Assembly: GCA_023053685.1 (NCBI GenBank)
Contig: JALIGW010000016.1
Span: forward strand, 11,252,780-11,316,779
Direction: 5' to 3'
Source: Diadophis punctatus similis
Lineage: Eukaryota > Chordata > Lepidosauria > Squamata > Dipsadidae
DNA length: 64,000 bases
A program made the position numbers and the translations under genes. Shown here in pieces: positions 27,317 to 39,504 of the stretch. Within the stretch, counting starts at the first letter, position 1, and each line of letters starts with the position of its first letter. Below the pieces are notes generated by a model. That model saw only the letters and a program-made list of their open reading frames with translations, ran no database searches and was not told the DNA's origin.

Positions 27317-27704
27317 GTGTACAGCCAGATTGTCTAGTTTTTAATCTTTGTTGAAGTTGACCTTATTTAACCACAATAAACAACTAATACTATTTCTCGG
27401 AGTATTACTTTACCACTGAACTACTCCATATTTTCTGAACACGTCAAATGTATCCAACATCTATGATACTATGCAACAACTATATAATTATCATTTGCTT
27501 GTCATTAACAGTTTTACGCACTTTGGCTTTTTTATTTTTGATCACAATAAATAACTAATATTATTTCTCAGGGTATTTACCTTACCATTGAGTTGTTGTT
27601 CCACATTTCCTGAACATGTTAAATTTATCCAATATCTATGATCACATGCAACAACTAAATAATTATCATTTGCTTGTCACTAACTGTTTTGTACATTTCA
27701 TCTT

Positions 27705-28088
27705 GAATCAAAGAATTGAGGCCTTTGAACTATGGTGCTGGAGAAGACTCCTGCCGGTCCCCTGGACTGCAAGATGATCCAACCGGTCAGTCCTAGTGGA
27801 GATCAACCCAGACTGCTCTTTAGAAGGTCAGATCCTGAAGATGAAACTCAAATACTTTGGCCACCTAATGAGAAGGAAGGACTCACTGGAGAAGAGCCTA
27901 ATGCTGGGAAAGATTGAGGGCAAAAGAAGAAGGGGACGGCAGAGAATGAGGTAGTTGGATGGAGTCACTGAAGCAGTAGGCATGAGCTTAAATGACTCCA
28001 GAGGATGGTAGAGAACAGGAAGGAGGAACATTGTCCATGGGGTCGCGATGGGTCAGAAAAGACTTTGTAACTAACAACAACAACAACA
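27705..28088 (+). mobile_element. 5'-truncated Bov-B (RTE) LINE 3' end
   Basis: Contains the Bov-B C-terminal and tail signature (GGCCACCTAATGAGAAGGAA ... CATGGGGTCGCGATGGGTCA ... AACTAACAACAACAACAAC). The 12-bp duplication ACATTTCATCTT lies at 27693-27704 and 28089-28100. No intact open frame. Confidence 0.88.
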
Positions 28089-28544
28089 ACATTTCATCTT
28101 TTTGAGGTATCTGTTTATAATTCCCTTCCTACAAAAAAAACCCTTGATGTAATTCATTGTTATAATCTTGCCATTCCCATAATTTACAGCTGCTTATAAA
28201 TGTATTTCAACATGTCTTTAAAAAAAAAAGCACTTGACTCATTCTTGAGAAAAGCCCGACAGTTCCAATAAAGATGTGAGATACAACCAGGATGATAAAT
28301 GGTCATCCGGGGATATTAGGATGTGGGATACATACATTGCTCCATTTTGCAATTCTCTGTTTTTTATTGTGACTGTTGTGAAATTCCCAAACCAATTTTT
28401 GCAGAAGTAGGCAAAAGTCTACCGTCAGCTAAGTGATTTATCCAAAGATGGTACAAAAAAAATGCATTTTGTGCCGTCATTGAAAAATTATGTTATCAGT
28501 TTGAAGCAAAAAAAAATTTTTAGCTAACCTGTTGGCAGGAATTA

Positions 28545-28785
28545 TGTTGCTTTGGCCACCAAATGAGAAGGAAGGACTCACTGGAGAAGAGCCTAATGCT
28601 GGGAAAGATTGAGGGCAAAAGAAGAAAGGGACAACAGAGAATGAGGTGGCTGGATGGAGTCACTGAAGCAGTCGGGGTGAGCTTAAATGGACTCCAGGGG
28701 ATGGTAGAGGACAGGAAGGCCTGGAGGAACATTGTCCATGGGGTCACGATGGATCGGACACGACTTCGCAACTAACAACAATGTT
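28545..28785 (+). repeat. Bov-B LINE 3' end, second copy
   Basis: Same block as the copy at 27705, from TTTGGCCACCAAATGAGAAG to GGATCGGACACGACTTCGCA and AACTAACAACAA. Shorter and without a clear duplication. Confidence 0.85.
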
Positions 28786-29884
28786 ACTTAATTCAACCAA
28801 GCCGCTAAATCCTATTTCATTTTATTCCTTAGTTAGAACAGGACAAAATTGTGGTTGCCAGAAATATCACTTAGCATTTGGGAGAGGTCCTTAATTTTGC
28901 AAAATGGACAATGCTACCTCAGCCCTAAATACTGATAAGTTTGAGGCCAGGTTTTAAGGTTTCTTTGTTTTGCTAATATGCTTATTTGATGGGTTTCAGG
29001 TATTTTCCTTATCAAAATAGCTAGTTATTTTCAGTAGTCAATGACAGAGAGGTCTCAGAAGGTCATATAATGGGGATTGAGGAGTAAACACCTATTTTGA
29101 ACTTTTTAAAAAAATCCAAATTATTAAATGGGAAGGTAAAAAGGAAGGACAGTAGTTCAATGATAGAATTTATAATTTGCATGCAAATGGATACACTTCT
29201 AGGTAAGACTATGAAAGACCAAACTTTAACCTTATATAGCCTTCAGCTGCTTGTCTCTCATGCATATCTCCACTGGAAATGAATTTGGTTTAAGAAATCC
29301 ATTTCTGCATTTTGGTTGCTTTCTCCACTTTTGCTACAGTGACAGCTTGGTGTTTACACAGCCCTTAATTGCTAGATTCCTCTACTTCTTTTTCCCTCCA
29401 GCCCATACCAGGAAAGCCAGTGGCAATTGCTTTCCCTTCTAAAGGCAAGTCTGTTGAGGATGGGTTTTAAAAAATGAAAAAGAAAAGAAAAATAATTGCT
29501 ACAATTTCATTGCTCTTCCAGTTGCCGGGGCTAGGAGGGAGAACTCGGCAGAACTCTTGTCAATTTTACCTCATTAAAGGAAACAAAGCAAAATAAAACA
29601 AAATGAAGATACAGTCAGCATTTCACAGCTCACCTCTAAATGCATGAAAAGAAACAACAAAAACCTAGCCTCACAATTCCGTTTACTGGAAATTTTATTT
29701 TACTTTAAGTAATATATAAAGAAGAGTCCAAATGTCCAGGTTTTCATGGCAGGTAGTACAGCAGTACAGCAGTGCAGCATCCCAGTATGAAATGACCATC
29801 AAAGGCGGAGGATGGACACTGTTGGCAGGATTGTCATATCTAGGGAAGACATGATTGCAGTATTCCAGATACAGATACAGATTA
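28786..29884. other. Intergenic, no recognisable feature
   Basis: AT-rich, no open frame of note and no named repeat recognised. Confidence 0.45.
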
Positions 29885-30605
29885 CTAGAGTTGGAAGGGA
29901 CCTTGTAGGTCATCTTGTCCAACCCACCGCTCAAGCAGGAGTCCCTACACTATGTCAGACAAATGGCAGTCCAGTCTCTTCTTGAAAGCCTCCAGTGATG
30001 AAGATCCCACAACTTCTGAAGGCAACTTCTGTTCCATTGGTTGATTGTTCTCACTGTCAGAAAGTTCCTCCTTATTTCCAGGTTGAATCTCTCCTTGGTC
30101 AGTTTCCATCCATTATTCCTTGTCTGGCCTTCTGGTGCCTTGGAAAACAGCCTGACCCCCTCCTCTCTGTGGCAGCCCCTCAAGTATTGGAACACTGCTA
30201 TCATGTCTCCTCTGGTCCTTCTCTTCGCTAGACTGGCCATGCCCAGTTCTTGCAACCGTTCTTCGTATGTTATAGTTTTTAGTCCCCTAATCATCCTAGT
30301 TGCTCTCCTCTGCACTTTCTCTAGAGTTTCAATGTCTTTTTTGTAGTGTGGTGACCAAAACTGGATGCAGTACTCTAGGTGTGGTCTAACTAAGGCTTTG
30401 TAGAGTGGTATTAGTACCTCCCTAGTCCTAGATTGTATCCCTCTATTAATGGAACTTAGGATTGTGTTGGCTTTTTTGGCTGCCGCTGCACACTGCTGGC
30501 TCATGTTTAGTTGGTTGTCTACTAAGACTCCAAGATCCCTCTCGCAGTCACTGCTATTGAGTGTGGTTTCCCCCAGTTTATATGTATATTTTTTTGTTTT
30601 TCTTA
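29885..30605 (-). repeat. CR1 LINE, C-terminal RT part and 3' end
   Basis: Minus-strand open frame 29950-30504 reads [20 protein letters not shown], then [20 protein letters not shown], the CR1 reverse transcriptase C-terminus. The 3' terminal block ends at 29885. 5'-truncated, with few stops, so relatively young. Confidence 0.9.
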
Positions 30606-30624
30606 CCTAAGTGTAGGACCAATA

Positions 30625-30920
30625 TTTGAAGGGCTCCTAAAAGCTGGGAGGCTCAAGCTATTTTCCAAAGCACCAATAGGCAAAACAAGAAACAATGGAT
30701 GGAAACTAACCAAGGAGAGAAACAACCTAGAACTAAGGAGAAATTCCCTAACAGTGAGAGAAAAAACCCAATGGAATAGCTTGCCTCCAGAAGTTGTGGG
30801 TGCTCCATCGCTGGCTTAAAAAAAAAAGAATGGGCAGCCGTTAGTCTGAAATGGTTGAGCAGGAGGTTGGACTAGAAGACCTCCTAGGTCCCTTCCAATT
30901 CTGTTAGTCTATGATTCTAT
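30625..30920 (+). repeat. CR1 LINE 3' end
   Basis: Plus-strand CR1 tail (GGAGGCTCAAGCTATTTTCC to CCTTCCAATTCTGTTAG), lying head to head with the minus-strand copy at 29885-30605. Confidence 0.85.
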
Positions 30921-31260
30921 GAGTGAAGGGGACATACGTACAGTATCTGCCAGGGCACACACCAGCACAGTAGAATGGAGGCATTTGCATGAGACAGAAT
31001 GAAACTGAGCCAGCAGATCAAAGACTCCTGCTTGTACAGAAAAGGGGGAAAATATTACCTTTCAAGTGGAACTAAAAAACTTGAGTGGTAGTTACTCTCC
31101 CAGTCAACTAGGAGTGGATTGAGGATGACATCATTCATTTCTGCTCTCCCACAGTGGTAAGTGGCACGTCCTCATGCTGGCATCAGCAGAAGGAAGTGTG
31201 GATCAGCTCCTAGTCATTGGTGCTCAGTAATGTTAGACAGACAGAAAGGCCAGCCACAAA

Positions 31261-32307
31261 TGTCCCAAAGCGAAAAAATACTGGATGAAAATACACCACT
31301 GGTTACAGGAAATAGTGGACATGATGGTGGAGCAGACTCCTGAACTCCTTTTACTAGGTATATTCAAAAGACAATATAGTAAAAGCACCAAATACCTAAT
31401 TTTGCACATTATCACAGCGGCCAGGATTGTGTATGCGCAAAACTGGAGGAACCCCAATATACCCATGGAAAGCATGATAATAATAATTATTATATATATA
31501 ATAGAAAATTGAAGAGACAACGTGGGACGACGACATAGGATTAGAAAATATAGTAAAACAATGTATAAAATGTACAAATATAATAGTGATGTCAGTGGTG
31601 GGTTCCTACTCTATAGCACCGGTAGCGGCCCGCTGGTGACATCACAATACCGGTGCGGTTGGTTGCTGGTGCCTGGGCACCGCCATTAATTTTTTTAAAA
31701 AAATTTTTTAAAAATTTTCTTCTGCGCATGCCCAGAAGCCGAGCTTCCGGCACTGCTCATGCGCTGCCTTCCTACCCCACAGTGAGTCCAAGCAGGGGAG
31801 GTTGGCTGAGGGAGCGCATGAGACGCTGAAAGAACAGACGGCAGGACCTATCTCAGTTCCCCTCCCTTCAGCAGTCCGAGAAGCCACGAACGCGCGGTGA
31901 TGATCCCAGGCATTTTCGCACATTCGAGGCTTCTTGAGCTGCTGAGGGGAGGGGGAACGGGCGGCAGGAGCCTAGGATCATCGAATGGGGAGAAGCATTC
32001 AGGCCGGACGGAGCCTCCTAGAAGAACCGCTGCCGCGTTCTTGCTGCTCCCGCTGCGGGGGGCTGCATTGTGGGTGGGCAATGCCCCCCACTTCTCGGCC
32101 ACTGCCAAGCTCCCGAAGCCCACGCTCACCCAGTCAAATGGCTGGCAAGCCACACCCACAAAATAAGCCACGCCCACAGAGTGGTAGTAAAAAAATTAGG
32201 AACCCGCCCCTGAGTGATGTATATAAAAGGCTGCAGATCTGTTTAAAAATATAATGACGTGTAAAATGTGAAAATCAATAAAAATAATTTACAAAAAAAA
32301 AAGAAGG
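31261..32307 (+). mobile_element. 5'-truncated L1 with a hAT element inside
   Basis: Encodes the L1 ORF2 C-terminus (KYLILHIITAARIVYAQNWR), then a 3' UTR and poly-A tail at 32292-32303. The perfect 17-bp target duplication GAAAGGCCAGCCACAAA lies at 31244-31260 and 32308-32324. The 3' UTR is interrupted by the hAT copy at 31593-32212. Confidence 0.92.
31593..32212. mobile_element. hAT-type element, family B, 620 bp, nested in L1
   Basis: CAGTGGTGGGTTCCTACTCT to TTAGGAACCCGCCCCTG. The perfect 8-bp duplication AGTGATGT lies at 31585-31592 and 32213-32220. Compared with 19009 and 60058 it lacks a short stretch after the left end (ACCAGTGCGGTCC). Confidence 0.94.
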
Positions 32308-32344
32308 AAAGGCCAGCCACAAAACCTTCAGCAGCCATGTCCCA

Positions 32345-32570
32345 AAGGTGCTTTTTTCAAGAGGCAAGTGGACTTTCTGGTTTTTCTTTGAAGACATTGC
32401 ACTTCTCATCTAAGAAGCTTCTTCGGCTCTGATTGGATGGTGGGGAATAGAAGGATTTATACTCCTTGCAGACAGTTGGACATTTGCATTCTTTTAGCGG
32501 GTGGTTAAGATCACCTGGAAGTTTATCTGTGTCATCAGGGTCACCTGAGTGGTGCAAATGGATGTGGAGC
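32345..32570. repeat. Single arm of the repeat forming the 39505-39815 hairpin
   Basis: AGGTGCTTTTTTCAAGAGGC through GATGGTGGGGAATAGAAGGA to GACAGTTGGACATTTGCATT closely matches the left arm at 39505-39650. Confidence 0.75.
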
Positions 32571-32621
32571 CTTCTTGGAACTGTTAAAAGGACTGTGTTG
32601 TAGATTGGAGATACTGTAGAT

Positions 32622-32738
32622 CAGTGTTTCCCAACCTTGGAAACTTGAAGATGTCTGGACTTCAACTCCCAGAATTCCCCAGCCAGCATGGCAGTTGAAG
32701 TCCAGACATCTTCAAGTTGCCAAGGTTGGGAAACACTG
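32622..32738. mobile_element. Palindromic hAT-type element, family C, 117 bp
   Basis: CAGTGTTTCCCAACCTTGG to CCAAGGTTGGGAAACACTG, with perfect 8-bp duplication CTGTAGAT (32614-32621 and 32739-32746). Confidence 0.92.
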
Positions 32739-33051
32739 CTGTAGATGATGTTGTATCCTTCCCCCTCTATTGAGAGAGGGCTGTTCAATTTTGACATAGA
32801 TGACCTCTTTAACCCCTCCATGAGAGAGAATCTGCATAGACCTTCAGCAGCCATAAAAATAAGAGAGACTGGAAAGTGACACCAACATGTGCACACGGTT
32901 TTATACATATACATATTCCCAATTGCTAGAACATCACCGTCCTTTTTCAGATTTCTTTAGCAAGATTTGCTTGGAGATTAAATCAACTGTCTATTCTCTT
33001 GCCCAAATCACTAGGAAGGGAGAGACTTGAGTTTCCACCATGTCCCTAGAA

Positions 33052-33167
33052 CAGTGTTTCTCATCAACCTCAGCAACTTTAAGATATGTGAACTTCAATT
33101 CTTAGAATTCCCCAGCCAGCATGAAGTCCACATATCTTAAAGTTGCTGAGGTTCATGAGAAACACTG
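33052..33167. mobile_element. Palindromic hAT-type element, family C, 116 bp
   Basis: CAGTGTTTCTCATCAACC to GGTTCATGAGAAACACTG, with long inverted arms. The flanking octamers CCCTAGAA and CCCCAAAG match at 5 of 8. Confidence 0.8.
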
Positions 33168-33429
33168 CCCCAAAGTAACAGAATTATGGAGGAAGTGAAA
33201 TTGTTCCCTAGAGATATTCAGTTGCTTGTGGTGCGGGGAAAGCCAATGTTGTCCCCTAGCACAAATGACAACTGTACTTCTGAATGGCACTCCCTCTTCC
33301 TCTTCCTCTTGCTAGCATTTTGACTTCAATGCATAATAATGTATTAAGAGTCCTGCTTATTTGGAAAGGCCTAGAACTAGATCTAGAATAAAAAGTTTAC
33401 AAGAATGATTTCTTTCACTTAGCATCCAA

Positions 33430-34597
33430 GAACTAAGAACAAAGTAAGGTTCTACATTTAGGCAAGAAAAACAAAATGCACGGGTACAGTATAGGTGGTA
33501 CCTCAGTCAATAGTAGTAACTGTGAGAGGGATCTTGGAGTCCTAGTGGACAACCATTTAAATATGAGCCAGCAGTGTGCAGCAGCTGCCAAAAAAGCCAA
33601 CACAGTTCTAGGCTGCATAAACAGAGGGATAGAATCAAGATCACGTGAAGTGTTAATACCACTTTATAATGCCTTGGTAACGCCACACTTGAAATACTGC
33701 ATCCAGTTTTGGTCGCCACAATGTAAAAAAGTTGTTGAGACTCTGGAAAGAGTTCAGAGAAGAGCAACAAAGATGATTAGGGGACTGGAGGCTAAAACAT
33801 ATAAAGAACGGTTGCTGGAATTGGGTATGTCTAGTTAGGGTGACATGATAGCAGTGTTCTATCTCAGAGATTGCCACAAAGAGGAGGGAGTCAAGCTATT
33901 CTCCAAAGCACCTGAAGGCAGGACTAGAAGCAATGGATGGAAACTAATCAAGGAGAGAAGTAACCTAAAACTAAGGAGAAAATTCCTGACAGTTAGAACA
34001 ATTAATCAGTGGAACAATTTGCCTTCAGAAGTTGTAAAGCAGTGATGGCTAACCTTTTTGTTGTTGCGTGCCGAAAGTGCACACACACACCCATAATTCA
34101 ATGCGTGCACAACCCCACCCCCGTGTGTCCCACCCCCACTCATGCGCACGTAACCCCCCTGCATGCGCGCCACCCTCACACATGTGCATGTAACCCCCAT
34201 GCATGCGTGTGTGAGTCCCACGCACGCCCTGCTCCCCTGCACATGCATGCATGTCTCCTGCATGCGCCCCGGGCCCCGTGCATGCGCGGCAGAGACTCAA
34301 AAACCAGTTGGCCGGTGGGAGGCGCATGCGCATGCACGGTGGAGCTGAGCTGGGGTGACTGCTAACGTGCCTGCAGAGAGGGCTCTACGTGCCACCATCA
34401 CAGTTCGCCATCACGGTTGTAAATGCTCCAACACTGGAGCAACACTGGAAGTTTTTAAGAAAAGATTGGATAACCATTTGTCTGAAATGGTATAGGGTTT
34501 CCTGCCTAAGCAGGGGGTTGGACTAGAAGACCTCCAGGGTCCCTTCCAACTCTGTTTATTCTATTCCATTCCATTCCATTCTATTCTATTCTATTCG
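33430..34597 (+). repeat. CR1 LINE, RT C-terminus to 3' end, split by a hAT element, with ATTCC/ATTCT tail
   Basis: Open frame 33476-33838 ([20 protein letters not shown]...), then GDMIAVF... and NQWNNLPSEVV. It is interrupted by 34039-34415 and continues to the tail CTCTGTTTATTCTATTCCAT. The 3' end runs straight into a pentanucleotide microsatellite (34557-34597). Confidence 0.9.
34039..34415. mobile_element. hAT-type element nested in CR1, 377 bp
   Basis: GCAGTGATGGCTAACC to AGTTCGCCATCACG. The 8-bp duplication GTTGTAAA lies at 34031-34038 and 34416-34423, inside the CR1 frame. The interior is rich in CATGCGC/CACAC motifs. It is a different end sequence from families A-D. Confidence 0.88.
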
Positions 34598-34599
34598 CT

Positions 34600-35224
34600 A
34601 CTCACCAAAAGTCCAACTCTGATTTTAGCTTGTCGATGCAAAATCATATTTAACCACAAACCTGCAATAAAGTTCTTTTTCAAATGTGTTTTGTTTTAAC
34701 TTCACATTGAAGGCACACAATTGACTTAAGGTATCCTATGCTAGGAATGCAAAGTCCAGAAAGTTTCAAACCCCAAGGCTAAGTATTAAAACATACTTTA
34801 TGAAAATAAAAGTTTTCTCTCCGTTAGATCTTTCAACCTAGGCATTAAAAGATCCCTTCATGAATGTTTACATTCAGCAAAACTCTTATCTTGGACAAGG
34901 CCCCCAGCAGGAATGATCAGGTTCTCCATAACATCTTCCCAAAGTAGACAGACAAACAGTATTTAAGTAAGTAGAACCTTAGGAAAATGCCTGCTGACAT
35001 TTGTTTTTCACACTCCTTGAGTATCAGACAAGACTCAGCAGGATTTTTTTTTTAACTGCCAAGGAAACTGAACAGTCTCTTGAGCTCTTTTGGAAATACA
35101 ACTGTATAAAAATCCAAATGGACACCCACCAAAGTTCTGCTACTGATTTATCTCTTTCACACTTAACTGGCTTAATATATACTCCAATGTTTGACTCTGT
35201 TGATCTAGATGTTGCTGATGCTAT

Positions 35225-35229
<5 letters not shown>
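34600..35229. other. Intergenic, no recognisable feature
   Basis: No named repeat or open frame of note before the CT/CA microsatellite. Confidence 0.45.
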
Positions 35230-35308
<79 letters not shown>

Positions 35309-35395
35309 GACACGGACACGGACACGGACACGGACACGGACACACACACGGGCACACACGGACGGACACGGACGGACACACAACCCTAGTCCCAA
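35230..35395. repeat. Microsatellite (CT)n(CA)n(GGACAC)n
   Basis: About 24 bases CT, then about 50 bases CA, then GGACAC and GGACGGACAC units. Confidence 0.96.
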
Positions 35396-35487
35396 AAAGA
35401 ACTTTGCAATCTTTGGTGAACCTCCACCTTACTTGAAACTGACAGGAGATGAGAATGCACACACTCACAGACTGCGGAATGGGACTA

Positions 35488-35728
35488 CTTGCCGCAGCCA
35501 ACTCACCACAGTCAACTCGCCATAGGACAACTCACTGTGGGACAATTCAACAATTCAATTTAATTGTTTAAAATCATTTTTAAAATATTTTAATTTTTGT
35601 CATTCACATTTCATTTTGTCCCTCCTTTGTCATCCTTTCTTTAATGATTCTATTCCAGTATTTCTTCATTATTGTAATTCTTGTCCTATGGCGAGTTGGC
35701 TATGGCAAGTTGGCCATGATGCATTGGT
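35488..35728. repeat. Inverted-repeat element (CAACTCGCC...GGCGAGTTG)
   Basis: AACTCGCCATAGGACAA near 35515 is matched in inverted form by TTGTCCTATGGCGAGTT near 35680, and outer copies of TTGCCGCAGCCAAC/GTTGGCTATGGCAA repeat the pattern. AT-rich centre. A non-autonomous DNA element is likely; ends not fixed. Confidence 0.6.
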
Positions 35729-35759
35729 TGTGAAAGTTGTCATAGACCCCACAGACTGA

Positions 35760-35768
35760 ATAATAATA

Positions 35769-35814
<46 letters not shown>

Positions 35815-36290
35815 CGATGACAACAACAACAACAACAACAACAACAACAGAGTTGGAAGGGACCTTGGAGGTCTTCTAGTCCAACCCCCTGCATAGGCAG
35901 GAAACCCTACACCACTTCAGACAAATGGTTATCCAACATCTTCTTTAAAACTTCCAGTGTTGGAGCATTCACAACTTCTGGAGGCAAGCTGTTCCACAGA
36001 TTAATTGTTCTAACTGTCAGGAAATTTCTCCTTAGTTCTAAGTTACTTCTCTCCTTGTTTAGTCTCCACCCATTGCTTCTTGTTCTACCCTCAGGTGCTT
36101 TGGAGAATAGTTTGACTCCCTCTTGTTTGTGGCAACACCTGAGATATTGGAACACTGCTATCATGTCTCCCCTATTCCTTCTTTTCATTAAACTAGACAT
36201 ACCCAGTTCCTGCAACCGTTCTTCATATGTTTTAGCCTCCAATCCCCTAATTATCTTTGTTGCTCTTCTCTGCATTCTTGAAGGTATTCT
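35760..36290 (-). repeat. CR1 LINE 3' part with (GAT)n(CAA)n tail
   Basis: Minus-strand open frame 35907-36275 reads QRRATKIIRGLEAKTYEERL and so on, to the CR1 3' end near 35850. GAT and CAA microsatellites (35770-35850) adjoin the 3' end. Confidence 0.88.
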
Positions 36291-36294
36291 TCAT

Positions 36295-37118
36295 CTCACT
36301 CTATCAAAAGATAAGGCTGGAATTAACTAAAATATCAAGCTTTCTTGTTTTATCCAATTCTGCTTTCTCCGCCTCATCAAAACTTTCTAAAAAGATAAGC
36401 CTTGCTTGAGCTGACATTTTTATTTATTTATTTATTTATTATTGGTTCTTCTAAGCCGCCCTACTCCCGACATGACTCCGGATGGCTTCATGGACTTATC
36501 CGTGTTGTTTTCTCAGTACAGAAGAAGTTTGCTATTTCATAGTTCTGTGTTGGTTTCTTAATTTTCCAGTCTAATCTCCAGGCATGGCAAAAGTGCTCTC
36601 CCAAATGCTAATGCTACTTCCTGTAATCATACCTCTTTAATATTTTGTTCCTATGCAATCTGTTTATAAGTCATATACAGAACTGATGTTTTTTTTCCCC
36701 AGTGAGATTTTGATGGTGCAGCCACTCTGCAACATCTGCTGAATTTTATTTATATGATCACCAATGCAAGAAACCATCTTTTCTTGCTACTCTTCTTACA
36801 ATACATTCTCATCTGCATGTGTGCTCAAATGCACAAAATCTAATACGTTTTCACTGAGCATTTTCTCTAATTCAACAGGAAAGTTGCTGATTTTACAAGA
36901 GTTTACATAATCCCAAATAAGAGTAAAAATCATAAACGCTTCTGATGTGTGATTTAATGGTTGAATTGTGGAAACAGTAACAGAAAGCCGGCGCCGAAGC
37001 TCAATTATTATTTTGAACCAGTCTCTTTCTCACAGTCTACTTTTATAGAGGTGCTGTGAAAATAAAATTAGGGAGAAGCCTAAAACCAATACATGTCACC
37101 TGGAACTCCTGAAGGAAA
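36295..37118. other. Intergenic, mostly unassigned
   Basis: 36420-36490 holds a (TTTA)n run followed by AAGCCGCCCTACTCCCGA, a fragment of the LINE type at 119-470. The rest is unrecognised. Confidence 0.4.
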
Positions 37119-37126
37119 GTCTGTAC

Positions 37127-37589
37127 CAGGAGCGGGTTCCTAATTTTTTTACTACCACTCTGTGGGCGTGGCTTATTTTGTGGGTGTGGCTTGTCGGCCA
37201 TGTGACCGGGTGGGCATGGCTTCTCAGACTGCTGAAGGGAGGGGAACTGACATAGGTCCTGCCGCCCATTCCCCCTCCCCTCAGCAGCTCGAGAAGCCTT
37301 GAACGTGCAAAAATGCCTAGGATCATCACCGCACGTTCGTGGCTTCTCGGACTGCTGAAGGGAGGGGAATGGAGATAGCTCCTGCCGCCCATTCTTTCAG
37401 CATCTCACACGCTCTGGGCATGCTTGGCTTCTGGGCATGCGCAGAAGAAATTTTTTAAAAAAAATTTAAAATTTTTTTTTTAATGGCGGCGCCCAGGCAC
37501 CGGCAACCGACCGCACCAGTACTGTGACATCACCAGCAGGCCGCTACCGGTGCTATAGAGTGGACCGCACCTGTAGGAACCCACCACTG
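37127..37589. mobile_element. hAT-type element, family B, 463 bp internal-deletion form
   Basis: CAGGAGCGGGTTCCTAATTT to GTAGGAACCCACCACTG, with perfect 8-bp duplication GTCTGTAC (37119-37126 and 37590-37597). It lacks part of the interior of the 636-bp form. Confidence 0.93.
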
Positions 37590-38129
37590 GTCTGTACCTA
37601 TACATAATAAATCTGCAAAATATTCACTGTGTGCTAGTACAAACATGATGCAGGGAAAATAATTTCTTAATTTTGGTTTATTGAGCAAGTAGAAGCGTTT
37701 CAGGTAATTTTTCTCAAGACAGCTGAGTCATAGCACAATTCATAGAACAGAAGAGATATTCAACTGTAAGAAAGAGACAGTTTCTGACGCACAAGTTCCT
37801 TCTAGGTGTTGCAGTTGTTGGCAGTGTTGCGCTATATATATGGGCTTTGTTGGGCAGTTCCCATTTCTAAGGCATTGTTCATCGTTTGGCTCTTATATAA
37901 TTCTAATTCTTTCAGACACTATCTTACTACGCAATTTGATATTACTGGAATGTTTATTTCTATTGTTACTTTCCCACGTCTGCTTCCTTCACCTGAGTTT
38001 ATTAGTAAGCTTTAAAAAATCAACTTCTTAGAGATGAAATGTTTCTTCCTGGCAGGAAAACAAGTAGTAGATGATTGAAGTAAAAGTGGCCAAACCAGGG
38101 TCCTGAGGCTGTAAAGAACTGGATATTGC

Positions 38130-38760
38130 ATAATTTGGCAGCTTCCAAAAAAGCCAACACAGTTCTAGGCTGCATTAACAGAGGAATAGAATCAAGATCA
38201 CGCGAAGTGTTAATACCACTTTATAATGCCTTGGTAAGGCCACACTTGGAATACTGCATTCAGTTTTGGTCACCACGATGTAAAAAGGATGTTGAGACTC
38301 TGGAAAGAGTGCAGAGAAGAGCAACAAAGATGATTAGGGGACTGGAGGCTAAAACATATAAAGAACGCCTGCAGGAACTGGGTATGTCTAGTCTGATGAA
38401 AAGAAGGACTAGGGGTGACATGATAGCAGTGTTCCAATATCTCAGGGGTTGCCACAAAGAAGAGGGAGTCAAACTATTCTCCAAAGCACCTGAGGGTAGA
38501 ACAAGAAGCAATGGGTGGAAACTAAACAAGGAGAGAAGTAACTTAGAACTAAGGAGAAATTTCCTGACAGTTAGAACAATTAATCAGTGGAACAGCTTGC
38601 CTCCAGAAGTTGTGAATGTTCCAACACTGGACGTTTTTAAGAAGATGTTGGATAACCATTTGTCTGAAGTGGTGTAGGGTTTCCTGCCTAAGCAGGGAGT
38701 TGGACTAGAAGACCTCCAAGGACCCTTCCAACTCTGTTATTATTATTATTATTATTATTT
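38130..38760 (+). repeat. CR1 LINE, RT C-terminus to 3' end, open frame preserved
   Basis: Open frame 38126-38677 (183 codons) reads KANTVLGCINRGIESRSREV through NQWNSLPPEVVNVPTLDVFK without a stop. It is followed by the 3' terminal block and an (ATT)n tail. This is the least decayed CR1 copy in the window. Confidence 0.92.
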
Positions 38761-39117
38761 GTTATCTACTGTGGTCTTTCCCCCAAACTTAAATAACCTC
38801 TAAACCAGCAAAGTCTTTGAAGTCTTCATCTGCACATCAACTTCCAGCAGCAAAACCCTAATCTTGGGTGGGGGAACCAACCAACTCCAACAAAATAACC
38901 TTGTAAATCCCAGCCTCACGTGTAGCAGTATCTAGAGGGGAAGCAAAGGAGAATCAGAGTGACCCAAGCAGCAATATGGCATCGCAACACAAGGCCCACC
39001 CTTTCTAATATGCCTTGCAACATTGCACACAAGACCCAATGGAGCTGGCAGCATAATACATCTTCCTCATTTTGATGAAAACAGCCTCAGCATGATGCTC
39101 ACATATATGACACTGCT

Positions 39118-39379
39118 CAGAGGTGGGTTCCTACCAGTTCTAACCAGTTCTTTAGAACCATTAGTAAGCTGGTGGTGACATTACAGAACCAGTTCTGTCG
39201 GTGCCGATCCGTGGGTGCCACCATCTTGTTTTGGCTTCTGCGCATGCGCAGAAGCCGGGTTTTCAGCACTGCGCATGTGCGCGCCCGTGCGGCACGGCCA
39301 TGTGGCACGCAATGTGCGCACAGCCACGTGGCGTGGCAGGAAGCGAACCGGCGGTGAGGTAAGTTAGAACCCACCCCTA
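39118..39379. mobile_element. hAT-type element, family B, 262 bp
   Basis: CAGAGGTGGGTTCCTACCAG to TTAGAACCCACCCCTA. Flanking octamers ACACTGCT and ATACTGCT match at 7 of 8. Confidence 0.88.
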
Positions 39380-39504
39380 ATACTGCTGCATCATCCTTTC
39401 AATGCTATGCGGTCTTCTCCCACCTAAAATTATTAGATGCTGCCACCAAAATCTTGGTTGTCTATCTTACCCTGTCCTGGTGTAAAGATCATATTTACTC
39501 CCAA

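Noticed and set aside
38126..38677. 183-codon open frame without stops
   Set aside because: It is the CR1 reverse transcriptase C-terminus, a recent LINE copy, not a host gene.
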